Shown here: positions 35,272-45,364 of the stretch, one piece after another
Layout of the letters: every line of letters begins with the position of its first letter
Numbering within the stretch: position 1 is the stretch's first letter
Origin: Motiliproteus sp. MSK22-1
GTDB lineage: Bacteria > Pseudomonadota > Gammaproteobacteria > Pseudomonadales > Balneatricaceae
Direction of reading: 5' to 3'
Assembly (NCBI RefSeq): GCF_001968815.1
Contig: NZ_MIEQ01000095.1
Coordinates: forward strand, 1-64,000
Length of the DNA: 64,000 nt
Made by a program: the position numbers and the translations under genes
Notes under the pieces: model-generated
The model's database searches: none
What the model saw: only the letters and a program-made list of their open reading frames with translations
Told to the model about the DNA's origin: nothing

Positions 35272-38200
35272 TCAGCTGCTGTTGGTTCTCTGCTGCCACT
35301 GTTTTACTGCATCAAAATGCTGTGATAGCTGACTAACCAAGGCATCAAGCTGTCTCGATTCTTTGCCAGCGCTTTCTGACTCCAGCTCCTGACAGCAGGA
35401 GGCCAAGGCATGGGCACCCACTGAACGAGCAGATCCCTTGAGCTTATGACAAAGACTTCCAAAGGTTTGAAAATCCCCTTTTTGGTAGGCATTCAGAATT
35501 TCATTGAGATTACCTTCACCGTTACAGACAAAATCCCGATAAAATTCGGCCAGTATCGAAGGGTCGCTGGTGCCCAGTACCGACTCTAACGCAGAGGCGT
35601 CTATTATATCGGCTGTTTTGATGGGGGCTGTGTCGGATGGATCAGCTGTATTGGATTTGTCTGCTGTTTCGGTTAAAGGCAACCAGTGAGTCATAACAAC
35701 CTGCAGGTCTTTAATTCGAATAGGCTTGGTCAGATAATCATCCATTCCTGCCTTGTTACAGAGCTGTGCGGTGCCTTTCAGGGCATCAGCGGTGATAGCG
35801 ATAATGGGTATGGGCACTAACTGACGTTCACTCTCTTCATTGCGAATTGTTCGGGCCAGCTCGTAACCATCCATTTCGGGCATATGACAATCTGTTAACA
35901 GCAAGTCATATACCTCGGATTTCCAACGCAGCAGCGCTTCGCGGCCATTGTCTGCCACCTCTACGTTATAGCCAAGTTGCTCAAGCTGATGTCGAATTAC
36001 CTTCTGATTGGTTTTGTGGTCTTCTGCCACCAGTATTCGCCTCTGAGAGGCGTTACTCGCGTGCTGGGCCGGGAGTTCACTTGATTGAAGGAGCGTTTTT
36101 TTGTCCTCGGGGTCTGCGTTTAATGACAGTCGGCCTGCGACCACTCCTGTTATGTGCAACAGGTCACTGCGATGCAGGCTGGTGATATCCAGTGTTGCTG
36201 ATCTGTCCTGAAAGTGCATTCTTTGTTCCGTATTTCGGCTCAGAATGATGAAACGAAGATTCTTTAAGGTTGAGTCTTTATTGCAGTGATTCTTCATTGC
36301 CTGAATATCGATACTTTTATCATCGACCATCAGCAGAGGTACGGGTCCTGTTGAGTCGATAGCTGCCAGTTTCAAAGGATCTTCTTCTTTGGCGACAAGT
36401 CTTACCTGTGCCCCAGCTGATTCAAGATAGCGTTTCATATAACTGGCCATCTGCTGATCCTGGCTTGCCAGCAGTACTTTCAGGCCACTCAGGTCAAACT
36501 GGTTTTTCTGGTCCACAGTCAGTACCTCCTCGAAAGGGATTCGGCAGCTGAAAATCGCCCCGTTGCCTTCGCTGCTATCGATACTGATGGTTCCTCCCAT
36601 TGCATCTAATAGACGTTGGCAGATGGTAAGTCCCAGACCACTACCACCAAAACGACGGGTTGTGGATGCTTCAGCTTGCATAAAGGGTTGGAATAATAAT
36701 TTCTGTGAGGCTTCCGTCATCCCCACGCCGTTATCTTCAACCCGGAACATGACAACTTGCTTGCCGGACTTCCGGTACAGTAGTTCTACAGATATGACGA
36801 CTCGGCTTTCTTTTTGCTGTTCACTGGAGCTGAATTTAATACCGTTGCTGATTAAATGAAGCAGAACTTGGCGCAATCGTACCGGATCTGCATAGACTTC
36901 ATGTAATTCGGGATCGCAAAACATCAGCAATTCAACCCCTTTCTTGCGGGCTGTCTCAGCCATCGTGTCGACGGTCTCCTCCACCACGCTGATAAGATCG
37001 ACAGCAACTCGCTCCATTTCCAGGCGGCCAGCCTCTATCTTGGAGAAGTCGAGAATATCTTCAATAATATGCAGGAGGGCAAAACTGGAAGAGCGAATGG
37101 TTGCGAGAAGCTCGTTCTGGTTAGGACTCATTTGGGTTGTTCCCAGCATTTCAACCATGCCTATAACACCATTCATCGGCGTTCGAATCTCGTGACTCAT
37201 CGCTGCCAGGAATGCAGATTTTGCACGACTCGCCGCTTCCGATGCGTTTTTTTCCTCCAGCAGAAGGTTTTCAGCTCTTTTACGCTCGGTAATATCTCGA
37301 ACCACAGCGGTAAAAAACAACTCTTTTTGTATATATACTTTGGTCAACCGTATTTCTATTGGAAATTCACTGCCATCATGGTGTAAAGCTTCCAACTCCC
37401 GGCTGGAGCCAAGAAGCTTCGCTCCCGGGGTTTGTAAGTACCTGTTCATATAATCATCATGGTGTTCCGCGTAGCGCTCAGGCATCAGTATGTTGATTTT
37501 CTGGCCAATCAGCTGGTCAGTCTTATAGCCGAAAATGCTTTCTGTTGCCGGATTGCAAGAATGAATGATTCCGCGGGAGTCAACGGTGATAACACCATCT
37601 CTTACTGTCTTCAGAATTGAGCTGCTGAACAGTTCGCTGTCTTCACGTCTGGCTTGTTCTGTGACGTACTTTTGGTAAGTTTCTGTGCGATTGATCAAGG
37701 ATCTCAGGTAGAGGTATATCACGCAGGAAGCCAGAAGACCTGCAATCAGCAGCAAAAGGGGAAGTTGCAGCCAGTGTGAACTGGATTCGTGATTTCGAGG
37801 GTGAAACTCCATTTCCCAGTTTCGACCGCCAACGGATAAGTGGTGGTGATAAACGTCCCCGGTTTGGTTCTGCTGAACAGCATGCTCTGTGCCGTGAGCC
37901 TGATGATCAGTGCTGTACAGTAATTGTTCCCCTTCGGTATCCCTGTCGGTTATCCTAAGGTGAACTTCACTCTTTCCGGCATCTCCGGCAAGGGCTGTTT
38001 CAATGAGTCGTTCCAGCTGGAACACGCCCAGGGTAAATCCCAGCAGGTGCTGACGTCGCTGATCTATGGTTTCAATAGTCTGATTAGGCTGGTATACAGG
38101 AACAAACAATAAAATTGCTTTCTGGCCGTTAGTTTTCCCGTCCAGATCAATCGGGCCTGTGGCGATGGGCGAGTCGGTGTCACGGGCCTGCTCGATTGCT

Positions 38201-38733
38201 CTCTGGTGGCTGGGTTTTAACGCCAGATCTGATCCGACAAGATTGCTGTCCTTTAAATGAGGGACCGTGTAAAAAACGGGAAAGCTATCCTTACTTTTGA
38301 ATGCGGCGCTGTCCTGGCTATCTATTGAGGCACTAAGTTCTGTTGGGGTGCTAAGTTCTGTCGAGGTATTAAGTTGATTCGAAGGTCCGGAGTCCGGATT
38401 TATCCGGGGAGCCCATGCAATAGCATGCAGACCCGGATAGCGATTTAATATTCTTTCTGTTATGAATTTGAATTCATCCTGGGTTCTCAGACTATTGAAG
38501 TGAACTTTCCCCTCGAGTGTCCTTACTGCCCCAACTGAAGCGGCCAGGGTCCGTTCAAGCGCCAGTACTATATAAGACGAATGGTATTCCAGTTCACTTT
38601 TCGTGTGGTGTTTTTCATTATGTAATGCCAGTTTCCATGCCAGCAGGGTCAGTCCTATTGATAATATAAATCCTGCTAGCGGAGAATTCTTACGTAGCCA
38701 GCGTCCGAGCTTAGTCACAGGTGTCAGTCTCAT
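35272..38733 (-). CDS. CHASE-PAS hybrid sensor histidine kinase C (HisKA-HATPase-pseudoREC-REC-HPt)
   Basis: An 1153-residue paralogue. It has TM1 near 15-33, CHASE domain (GAVRTLEGKVHFNS, LHAIAWAPRIN), TM2 (WLQLPLLLLIAGLLASCVIYLY), one PAS/PAC (KTVRDGVITVDSRGIIHSCN, FGYKTDQLIGQKINILMP), HisKA His about 514, HATPase (DNGVGMT, GGSGLGLTIC), pseudo-receiver (DLSGLKVLLASQD), REC with Asp about 948 (LTDCHMPEMDG) and HPt His about 1095 (CHKLKGSARSVG). Its start overlaps the stop of the REC-EAL gene by 4 bp, so these two are translationally coupled. That marks the EAL protein as its probable output. Confidence 0.9.
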   Translation of the reverse strand: MRLTPVTKLGRWLRKNSPLAGFILSIGLTLLAWKLALHNEKHHTKSELEYHSSYIVLALERTLAASVGAVRTLEGKVHFNSLRTQDEFKFITERILNRYPGLHAIAWAPRINPDSGPSNQLNTSTELSTPTELSASIDSQDSAAFKSKDSFPVFYTVPHLKDSNLVGSDLALKPSHQRAIEQARDTDSPIATGPIDLDGKTNGQKAILLFVPVYQPNQTIETIDQRRQHLLGFTLGVFQLERLIETALAGDAGKSEVHLRITDRDTEGEQLLYSTDHQAHGTEHAVQQNQTGDVYHHHLSVGGRNWEMEFHPRNHESSSHWLQLPLLLLIAGLLASCVIYLYLRSLINRTETYQKYVTEQARREDSELFSSSILKTVRDGVITVDSRGIIHSCNPATESIFGYKTDQLIGQKINILMPERYAEHHDDYMNRYLQTPGAKLLGSSRELEALHHDGSEFPIEIRLTKVYIQKELFFTAVVRDITERKRAENLLLEEKNASEAASRAKSAFLAAMSHEIRTPMNGVIGMVEMLGTTQMSPNQNELLATIRSSSFALLHIIEDILDFSKIEAGRLEMERVAVDLISVVEETVDTMAETARKKGVELLMFCDPELHEVYADPVRLRQVLLHLISNGIKFSSSEQQKESRVVISVELLYRKSGKQVVMFRVEDNGVGMTEASQKLLFQPFMQAEASTTRRFGGSGLGLTICQRLLDAMGGTISIDSSEGNGAIFSCRIPFEEVLTVDQKNQFDLSGLKVLLASQDQQMASYMKRYLESAGAQVRLVAKEEDPLKLAAIDSTGPVPLLMVDDKSIDIQAMKNHCNKDSTLKNLRFIILSRNTEQRMHFQDRSATLDITSLHRSDLLHITGVVAGRLSLNADPEDKKTLLQSSELPAQHASNASQRRILVAEDHKTNQKVIRHQLEQLGYNVEVADNGREALLRWKSEVYDLLLTDCHMPEMDGYELARTIRNEESERQLVPIPIIAITADALKGTAQLCNKAGMDDYLTKPIRIKDLQVVMTHWLPLTETADKSNTADPSDTAPIKTADIIDASALESVLGTSDPSILAEFYRDFVCNGEGNLNEILNAYQKGDFQTFGSLCHKLKGSARSVGAHALASCCQELESESAGKESRQLDALVSQLSQHFDAVKQWQQRTNSS

Positions 38734-39983
38734 AGCCTGTGAGCCAAATCAAAGTGAATCAGGTGCGCGCTTCTTTCCTTCCAGGATTTGGCCCAATCAA
38801 TGATCTCTCTACCGGGCATGGGGCGTGCGATAAAATAGCCCTGAGCCTGGTCACAACCCATCTCCAGGACTCGATTCCAGTCCGATTGATTTTCCACGCC
38901 TTCAGCAACGACTGTTAAGTTCAGGCGTTTGGCCAGTTCAAAAGAGGCTTCCAGAATAGTCCTGGTAGTGTCACTTACCGTTGCTCCATGAACAAAACTT
39001 CTGTCGAGCTTTAATTCATCAAAGGGCAGGTCCCGCAGTTGCTGGAGGTTTGAGTGGCCGGTACCGAAATCATCAATGGAGAGGCCAATCATCTTAAGAC
39101 GAAGACGGACCAGATTATCCATCGGTCCTTCCAGCTCTCTCATTAGCTGGCTTTCTGTAACCTCCAGTACAATATTTGAGTTTTCCTCATTGGCGGCCTT
39201 GATTGCGGCTTCGACTCGATCTGGAAAGTTAAGATCGTAAAGGCTGCTCATGGATACGTTGACCGCGGCGAACAGTTCCAGTCCCTCTTGTTTCCACCGC
39301 TTTCTGTGTTCCAGCGTCTTATTCAGCATCAGCATAGTCAGCTCGTCCATCAGATCATGCTGCTCAGCTACCGGAATAAACTGATCGGGATAAATCGTTC
39401 CTTCAGAGGGGTCAATCCAGCGGGCAAGGGCTTCGACACCGACTAAGCGTGCCGTTAACAGATCGATCTTTGGCTGAAACCAGGGTTCAATCTTCCCTGC
39501 TGTGATAGCATGTTTCAGTGCTTCAGCCGATACCAGTCTTGGTGCCGGTACATTCCTGTCTGTTGTGCGTGATTCAGGGGTGAAGTTATTGCGGATCAGG
39601 GATCGTAATGTCTGCATTTTGACAGGTTTGGAAACAGATCCGAGCACGTTCAGTCCACGCACCCTGGCCAGGTTTTCTGCCACCGACAGAGTTCGGGAAC
39701 CTTCGCCACTGATCAGAATAATACCGCCGCTAAAGTTAGCTTCCACCAGGCGACGAAAGAATTCGATGCCATCGATACCCGGGATATTGAGATCGCTGAG
39801 GATTATCTCAACTGGCGGCTGGGAATTTTGAATTGTCAGCAGAGCCTGGCTTACATCAGTGGAAGTAACAACATACCGACAACCCATAGCCATCAGTGAA
39901 AACGAGAGGGTTTTTAGAACAAAGGGATCATCATCAACTACCAGTACGTGCCCCAGAGAGGTTTCGAACTTTTCGTTTTGCAT
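38730..39983 (-). CDS. Response regulator with EAL cyclic-di-GMP phosphodiesterase domain
   Basis: A 417-residue REC-EAL protein. The receiver (1-125) has the acidic pair VDDDP, acceptor D64 in ILSDLNIPGIDG, and conserved Lys in GSVSKPVKM. The EAL domain (about 150-405) looks catalytic: FQPKIDLLTARLVGVEALAR (EAL), NIVLEVTES, IDDFGTGHSNLQQL and VVAEGVEN. It should cleave c-di-GMP to pGpG when phosphorylated. First gene of the minus-strand signalling set; it overlaps kinase C by 4 bp. A PvrR/RocR-type architecture. Confidence 0.92.
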   Translation of the reverse strand: MQNEKFETSLGHVLVVDDDPFVLKTLSFSLMAMGCRYVVTSTDVSQALLTIQNSQPPVEIILSDLNIPGIDGIEFFRRLVEANFSGGIILISGEGSRTLSVAENLARVRGLNVLGSVSKPVKMQTLRSLIRNNFTPESRTTDRNVPAPRLVSAEALKHAITAGKIEPWFQPKIDLLTARLVGVEALARWIDPSEGTIYPDQFIPVAEQHDLMDELTMLMLNKTLEHRKRWKQEGLELFAAVNVSMSSLYDLNFPDRVEAAIKAANEENSNIVLEVTESQLMRELEGPMDNLVRLRLKMIGLSIDDFGTGHSNLQQLRDLPFDELKLDRSFVHGATVSDTTRTILEASFELAKRLNLTVVAEGVENQSDWNRVLEMGCDQAQGYFIARPMPGREIIDWAKSWKERSAHLIHFDLAHRL

Positions 39984-41130
39984 TTATCGAATCTGCCTTC
40001 TGCTATATACCGTTTTGTACTATTGAGCTTTGATCTGTCTGGTTTTGTGATATACCGCTGCTAGAAATTGTTGAGAGTTTGTCAGTTGAATGTATTGCTA
40101 ATCGATGATCAGGGGGGGACTGACCTTATAGAGCAGCCAGTGCCCGTGTGTGCAACACTGCTTTCCCGGAATGAACATGGCAGGGAGGGTAGAGGTTTCA
40201 AAACTGTCAGTTTTGGGCCTGTATAGATTGCCAGGTCTGAAAGCTTAGCGGCTAACTGTTTTCTGACCTTATTGGTATTAGATACGTTTGTTACCAATAT
40301 GGATGTATTTAATATCATAAAACCCACCCAGCAGACTTTTGCGGTGCTATCCATACGCTTTAAGGCCTCAGGACCTATGGATATACAGCACTTGATTTCA
40401 AATTACGTGGGGGGATTAGAGCTACTCGCTGGTGCGATAAAACAGGCCATCCCTGCCAATATAAGTAAATATTAGTCGGTTTTTGAGAGAGTTCAAGCTG
40501 CTCAAAATTATAAACTTGTCGCGATACCAGTGGTTGATTTTTACCCTGTCGGTCTAAGGGATCTGAGAACAATTCCATTGGGCCTCAGCTCTTTTTAGAT
40601 TACATTTTTGGCTGGAAGCCCGCACAGGGGGCATATCGGTGTCCGGACCTTCCATGTCTATGCTATAGTTTTAGATATGATTTAACGGTGCTGTTTTTGC
40701 TGGCTGGGAAATGTCAGTAATTTTGTCGCGACGGGTTAGCAAGGATCCTGCAGGTTCGCGTTGATAGGAACGATGCTAATCACAGATTTAGCGCTGTCAG
40801 GCTTATCTCCATCTGCTGTTTTTTCCAGCTTAAGCTGGGGAAGACTGTGTGCACATCAGAGTAAGCTGAAAAATCCCTTTCCGGTGATCATTTTGCTCCT
40901 TCTGGTTTTCTTTAATGGATACTCTTTGGTTTTGGGCATGACCATTAATGTGGCTGGCGCTATTTCTGTGTTTTACAGTGGTTGTTTAACGCTAGTTAAT
41001 AAGGTTCCTTGGCAGGGTGGGGGAGTTAAGAGGTAAAATAAAGAATTTTTTAGTTACTGGGGAAATATTATTGATTATATGGAGTTTTTATTCGTTGGGA
41101 TTAATTAGTTGCGGATGTTAGGAAAAATTA
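39984..41130. other. 1.15-kb divergent intergenic region without a convincing gene
   Basis: This separates the REC-EAL/kinase set from the GGDEF gene. It should contain both promoters. Open frames here are short and lack motifs or ribosome sites. The only one of any interest is at 40773-41036 (plus), with a hydrophobic stretch FPVIILLLLVFFNGYSLVLG and a weak AGGA before ATG; I rate it about 0.2. No terminators or strong repeats were seen. The region is long enough for an sRNA. Confidence 0.4.
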
Positions 41131-42882
41131 ATGAATAAAAAGCAGTCTCACCTGGATATAAAGGGTGTTAGCATTAGTTACAAAATGGCTATTGTTCTTT
41201 TAATAACTACATTAACCTCAATTCTTATTATCGGATCAATATATTTTTTCAAAACTCAAAGTGAATTATCCGATGTTGTTGTGGATCATCTACGAAAGCT
41301 GTCAAAACATCAGGTTTTTCAAATTCATCAGGCGATAGAGAGTAACCGGGATCGTTTAGCCCTTATTTCCAGTCGGACACAACTTCGAATTTCACTTTTG
41401 GAGTATGCTGAGAAAGATAAAAATGACCCAGGAACGGAGCATCTTGAGCGGATAAATAAAATAATTTTTGATGCTAAACAGTCTATTCCCGATTTTAACA
41501 AGTTAACCATTGCCGATTCTAATGGAAAAATAGTTGTTTCTACCTCTCCTCAAACTATCAATACTGAGGTCGCCAAAAAGTACTATCAAAAAAATGACTC
41601 TCATTCTTATGTGACGACTACTGTTGAGTCGATGGGTAGTTCAAAGAACCAGTTGGTGCTTACCCAGTGGTTATTCTACAACGGTATTCGGGTTGGGTTA
41701 CTTATCGTTTACTCAGACCTGTCAATGTTTGAGAACTTGATGAATTCTCAAAAAGACGTAGGCAGTTCTGAAGAGCTTCTTATTGTCTACAAAGACGAGA
41801 AGGGTAAGCTACAATCGCTGTTGCCGCTGAAAGGTGCTGGCTCCGTCAGCCAAACTGTAAATATAGATCCCTTTGAACTTTCAAAAAAGGAGCGCGACAG
41901 TTTACAGCCTCTTATTGATTATCGTGGGCAGGAGGTTTTGGCGGTTACTCATGTTCTGCCAGAAATTAACTGGGGATTTATTTCCAAGGTTGATGTTGAA
42001 GAAGCCATGCATATTGTCGACAGCCAAAAGAGCTTTTTATTGATATCCGCATTATTGTCCAGTCTGGTGGTCATGATCATTGCTTTTATTATTGGTCAGT
42101 CGATTACCAAGCCTGTTATCGATATTGCTTATGTGGCTACCATGATTTCCGAAGGTGATTTATCCCGAAGGATACAAACCTTCACAAGAGATGAAATAGG
42201 TGTCTTGAGTATCGCTTTTAACCAGATGGCGGATAAATTGATTGAAGCTAATAAGTTACTCGAAGATAGGGTAAGGGAAAAAACACTGGAGCTGACCACT
42301 GCCAATGCCAACCTGACCAAATTAAACTCTGAGCTTGAAATAATATCAATGGAAGATTCACTGACCGGGATTGCCAATCGTCGTGCTTTCGATAATTGCA
42401 TAAATAGTGAATGGAAACGCGCAATGAGGACTGGTTCACCGATTGCGTTAATTTTGCTCGATGTTGACTATTTTAAGCTATATAACGATAAATTAGGTCA
42501 TCAAGCTGGTGACAAGTGTCTCAATCGGTTGGCAACTGTTCTTAGTACTTACAGTAGGCGGGGGAGTGATCTGGTTGCTCGCTATGGAGGAGAGGAATTC
42601 GCTATTTTACTTCCGAACACTGGTAGGGAGGAATGCCTGTCAATCAGTCATAAAATTAATACAGCGGTGAAAGAAGAAGCGATTCTTCATCCAAGTTCAA
42701 AGGTCAGCCAGGTGATTACCGTTAGCATCGGGGTGGGAGCCGTTGTTCCGGGGTTGGGTTTTCCTGTTGAAAAGTTTATCGAGCAGGTGGATCTGGCACT
42801 TTACCGTGCCAAAGAAGCAGGGAGAGATCGAGTGGTTATCGTGGATGAAAGTGATTATCCTGAGTCTATGGTGCATCAATAA
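41131..42882 (+). CDS. Membrane-bound diguanylate cyclase (dCACHE-like, HAMP, GGDEF)
   Basis: A 583-residue enzyme that makes c-di-GMP from two GTP. TM1 at about 13-33, a periplasmic sensor of about 260 residues (two-part CACHE-like pattern: IADSNGKIVVSTSP, later LPEINWGFISKVDVEEAM), TM2 near 300-322, HAMP, a short coiled coil, then GGDEF. The catalytic loop is GGEEF at about 486-490 and the inhibitory I-site RGSD lies nine residues upstream (about 477-480), so product feedback is expected. It is the likely antagonist of the REC-EAL protein encoded divergently. Ribosome site TTAGGAAAAATTA. Confidence 0.92.
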   Translation: MNKKQSHLDIKGVSISYKMAIVLLITTLTSILIIGSIYFFKTQSELSDVVVDHLRKLSKHQVFQIHQAIESNRDRLALISSRTQLRISLLEYAEKDKNDPGTEHLERINKIIFDAKQSIPDFNKLTIADSNGKIVVSTSPQTINTEVAKKYYQKNDSHSYVTTTVESMGSSKNQLVLTQWLFYNGIRVGLLIVYSDLSMFENLMNSQKDVGSSEELLIVYKDEKGKLQSLLPLKGAGSVSQTVNIDPFELSKKERDSLQPLIDYRGQEVLAVTHVLPEINWGFISKVDVEEAMHIVDSQKSFLLISALLSSLVVMIIAFIIGQSITKPVIDIAYVATMISEGDLSRRIQTFTRDEIGVLSIAFNQMADKLIEANKLLEDRVREKTLELTTANANLTKLNSELEIISMEDSLTGIANRRAFDNCINSEWKRAMRTGSPIALILLDVDYFKLYNDKLGHQAGDKCLNRLATVLSTYSRRGSDLVARYGGEEFAILLPNTGREECLSISHKINTAVKEEAILHPSSKVSQVITVSIGVGAVVPGLGFPVEKFIEQVDLALYRAKEAGRDRVVIVDESDYPESMVHQ

Positions 42883-42977
42883 CGGGTTGAAGTTGCCGAT
42901 AAACCAATTGCTATATGCTCGAATGATCTTTAGTTTGTTGGTCTTTTTACAGGCAGGATTTAATTACAGGTTTTCAA

Positions 42978-45323
42978 ATGAAACAGCCGTCGGACCCTAC
43001 TGCTTCTATTCTCCAGGCAGATATAGCCAGTAAAGATATCAAAACCTCACAACGGCGGTTGGCGCGGCTATATAAAATTGTTCAGGACGTCAGTCAAGCA
43101 ACCACTATAGAACAGGCTTCAAAGGTTATTGTTGCAGGTGTTCGAGAAGCAATGCGGGTTGATGTCTGTTCAGTCTATCTGACCGATTCGGAGCAAGAGT
43201 TCCATTTGTTAATTGCCAGCGAGGGCCTCAGTCAGGATGTCGTCGGTCAGCTCAAGCTGGGCTTAAATGAAGGCCTTGTCGGTCTGGTTTGCGAGCGTTC
43301 GGAGCCGGTTAATATTCGTGATGCACCGTCCCATCCACGCAATTACTTTGTCCCTGATTCCGGCGATGAACTGTACCATGGCTTTCTCGGCGTACCTATC
43401 GTTCATCAGGGGAAGTTGCTTGGTATCCTTGTTGTACAGCAACTGCTGCAACGTCGTTTTAAGCAGTTGGAAGTTGCTTTTCTTGCCACCCTTGCTGCAC
43501 AGCTGGCGGGCGGGTTTGCTCTTGCCAGGATTCGCAGTGCGGTCAGTGGAGATGGGCCCGCCCAGATTTCAGTACGACCCTATATCGAAGGGGGCGTCGG
43601 TGCCCCCGGTATAGCGTTGGGGACAGGCGTTGTTCTTTATTCTCCGTCGCAGCTGGATCAGGTTCCAGATCGAGACGCTGAGGATATTGAAAGAGAAGTG
43701 CAGGTGTTTGTATCTGCGGTAAAACAGGTCTCAACAGCGTTTGAGGATATTGGCAATAATCTGGGCAGCCTTGTTTCCCCTGAGGATCGCGCATTATTCG
43801 GGGCTTACGCAATGATTGCCCGTAGCGATGAGATTGTTGAGTCCACGATTGCCCGGATTAAAGCGGGTAACTGGGCTCCCGGAGCCTTAAGGGATGTGAT
43901 CAGGGATTATGCCCAGGTATTTGAGGCGATGGAAGATCCCTATCTGAAGGAACGAGCTAATGATATCAGGGATATTGGCAGGCGATTGCTTACACAGCTG
44001 CTCGAAAAGGAGCAGACACAGGTGGTTTATCCGGAAAAAACGGTATTGATCGGAGATAATATCAGTGCAATTGATTTAGCTGCTGTTCCAAGGGAGCGGC
44101 TGGTTGGGGTGGTTTCCGGCCATGGCTCGAGTATGTCTCATCTGGCCATACTTTCCCGTTCCTTAGGTGTGCCTGCGGTGATGGGGGTTGCCACGGACAT
44201 ACCGACCAGCGCGCTTGATGGTCAGGAGCTGATAATTGATGGCTATCAGGGACGAATCTATATCGAGCCGACTAACGCTGTCAGGAAGGAATATGGGCGC
44301 CTGATTCGACAGGAACGGGAACTGACAGATGAGCTTAAGCGCTTAAGAGACTTACCGGCAATTTCTCTTGATGGCGTCAGAACGGTACTTAACACCAACA
44401 TCGGATTGCTATCGGATATCAATCAGTCACAATCCGTTGGTTCTGAAGGTGTGGGTCTGTTCCGCTCAGAATTTCCGTTTATGGTTCGAAACAGCTTCCC
44501 TACCGAGGATGACCAGTACAACCTTTATCGCAAGCTGCTGGAGCCCCTTGCACCTCAGCAGGTAACCTTGCGCACTCTTGATATCGGCGGGGATAAGGCA
44601 CTGCCTTATTTTCCCATTCAGGAAAGTAATCCCTTTCTTGGATGGCGTGGAATACGTATTTCACTGGACCATCCTGATATATTTCTCACTCAGATACGCG
44701 CTGCGCTCAGGGCGGATATTGGCCTGGGAAATTTGAAAATCCTGCTACCGATGATCAGTTCGATCGATGATCTTGATCAGGCCATTGCCCTGGTTCATAG
44801 AGCCTATGAGCAGTTGAAGGAAGAAGGGTTCGATGTGACCCTGCCCCCTATCGGAGCGATGATTGAAGTTCCTGCTGCCGTTTATCTGGCGAACGCGATT
44901 GCCCAGCGCGTTGATTTTATGTCTGTCGGCACCAATGATTTAATTCAATACCTGCTCGCTGTGGATCGTAATAATGAGCGGGTCATCAGGTGGTTTGATC
45001 CATTACATCCGTCGGTTATTGCTGCCTTGCTTCAGATTGTCGAGGCGGGTAAGCGACATAACAAACCCGTCAGCGTCTGTGGTGAGGCTGCCGGTGATCC
45101 GGCGGTTGCGCTGCTTCTGTTGGGGATGGGGGTTACCAGTCTGAGTCTGAATGCCAGTGATCTTCCGCGAGTGAAGTGGTTGGTGCGTTCTTTTTCTCAG
45201 ACGCGCTGCTGGGACATACTCCAGCAGGCTCTTGTCCTCGATAAGGCCTCCGCTATTCGGGATATGCTCACGCAGGTGCTTATTGATGGTAATTTAGGTG
45301 GGCTCACGCGGCCCGGAAAGTGA
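42978..45323 (+). CDS. ptsP: PTS-Ntr enzyme I (GAF-containing phosphoenolpyruvate-protein phosphotransferase)
   Basis: A 781-residue protein: N-terminal GAF domain (about 40-190; VCSVYLTDSEQEFHLLIASEGL, NIRDAPSHPRNYFVPDSGDELYHG), enzyme I N-domain, phosphohistidine region with H388 (HGSSMSHLAILSRSLGVPAVMGV), and the PEP-binding C-domain (GVGLFRSEFPFM, RTLDIGGDKALPYF, IEVPAAV, SVGTNDLIQY, and CGEAAGDPAVALLLLGMG). This is EI-Ntr, which phosphorylates NPr (PtsO) and so PtsN, linking nitrogen and carbon state. N-terminus of about 30 residues is longer than usual, so an internal start is possible. Partners are not in the window. Confidence 0.93.
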   Translation: MKQPSDPTASILQADIASKDIKTSQRRLARLYKIVQDVSQATTIEQASKVIVAGVREAMRVDVCSVYLTDSEQEFHLLIASEGLSQDVVGQLKLGLNEGLVGLVCERSEPVNIRDAPSHPRNYFVPDSGDELYHGFLGVPIVHQGKLLGILVVQQLLQRRFKQLEVAFLATLAAQLAGGFALARIRSAVSGDGPAQISVRPYIEGGVGAPGIALGTGVVLYSPSQLDQVPDRDAEDIEREVQVFVSAVKQVSTAFEDIGNNLGSLVSPEDRALFGAYAMIARSDEIVESTIARIKAGNWAPGALRDVIRDYAQVFEAMEDPYLKERANDIRDIGRRLLTQLLEKEQTQVVYPEKTVLIGDNISAIDLAAVPRERLVGVVSGHGSSMSHLAILSRSLGVPAVMGVATDIPTSALDGQELIIDGYQGRIYIEPTNAVRKEYGRLIRQERELTDELKRLRDLPAISLDGVRTVLNTNIGLLSDINQSQSVGSEGVGLFRSEFPFMVRNSFPTEDDQYNLYRKLLEPLAPQQVTLRTLDIGGDKALPYFPIQESNPFLGWRGIRISLDHPDIFLTQIRAALRADIGLGNLKILLPMISSIDDLDQAIALVHRAYEQLKEEGFDVTLPPIGAMIEVPAAVYLANAIAQRVDFMSVGTNDLIQYLLAVDRNNERVIRWFDPLHPSVIAALLQIVEAGKRHNKPVSVCGEAAGDPAVALLLLGMGVTSLSLNASDLPRVKWLVRSFSQTRCWDILQQALVLDKASAIRDMLTQVLIDGNLGGLTRPGK

Positions 45324-45364
45324 ACCGCGTAGAAACTGAACTGAGTCGATCTGTTGCCCGGCTT

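Noticed and set aside
40773-41036. Small hydrophobic membrane protein
   Set aside because: Weak ribosome site, no recognisable family, and hydrophobic stretches arise easily in T-rich DNA.
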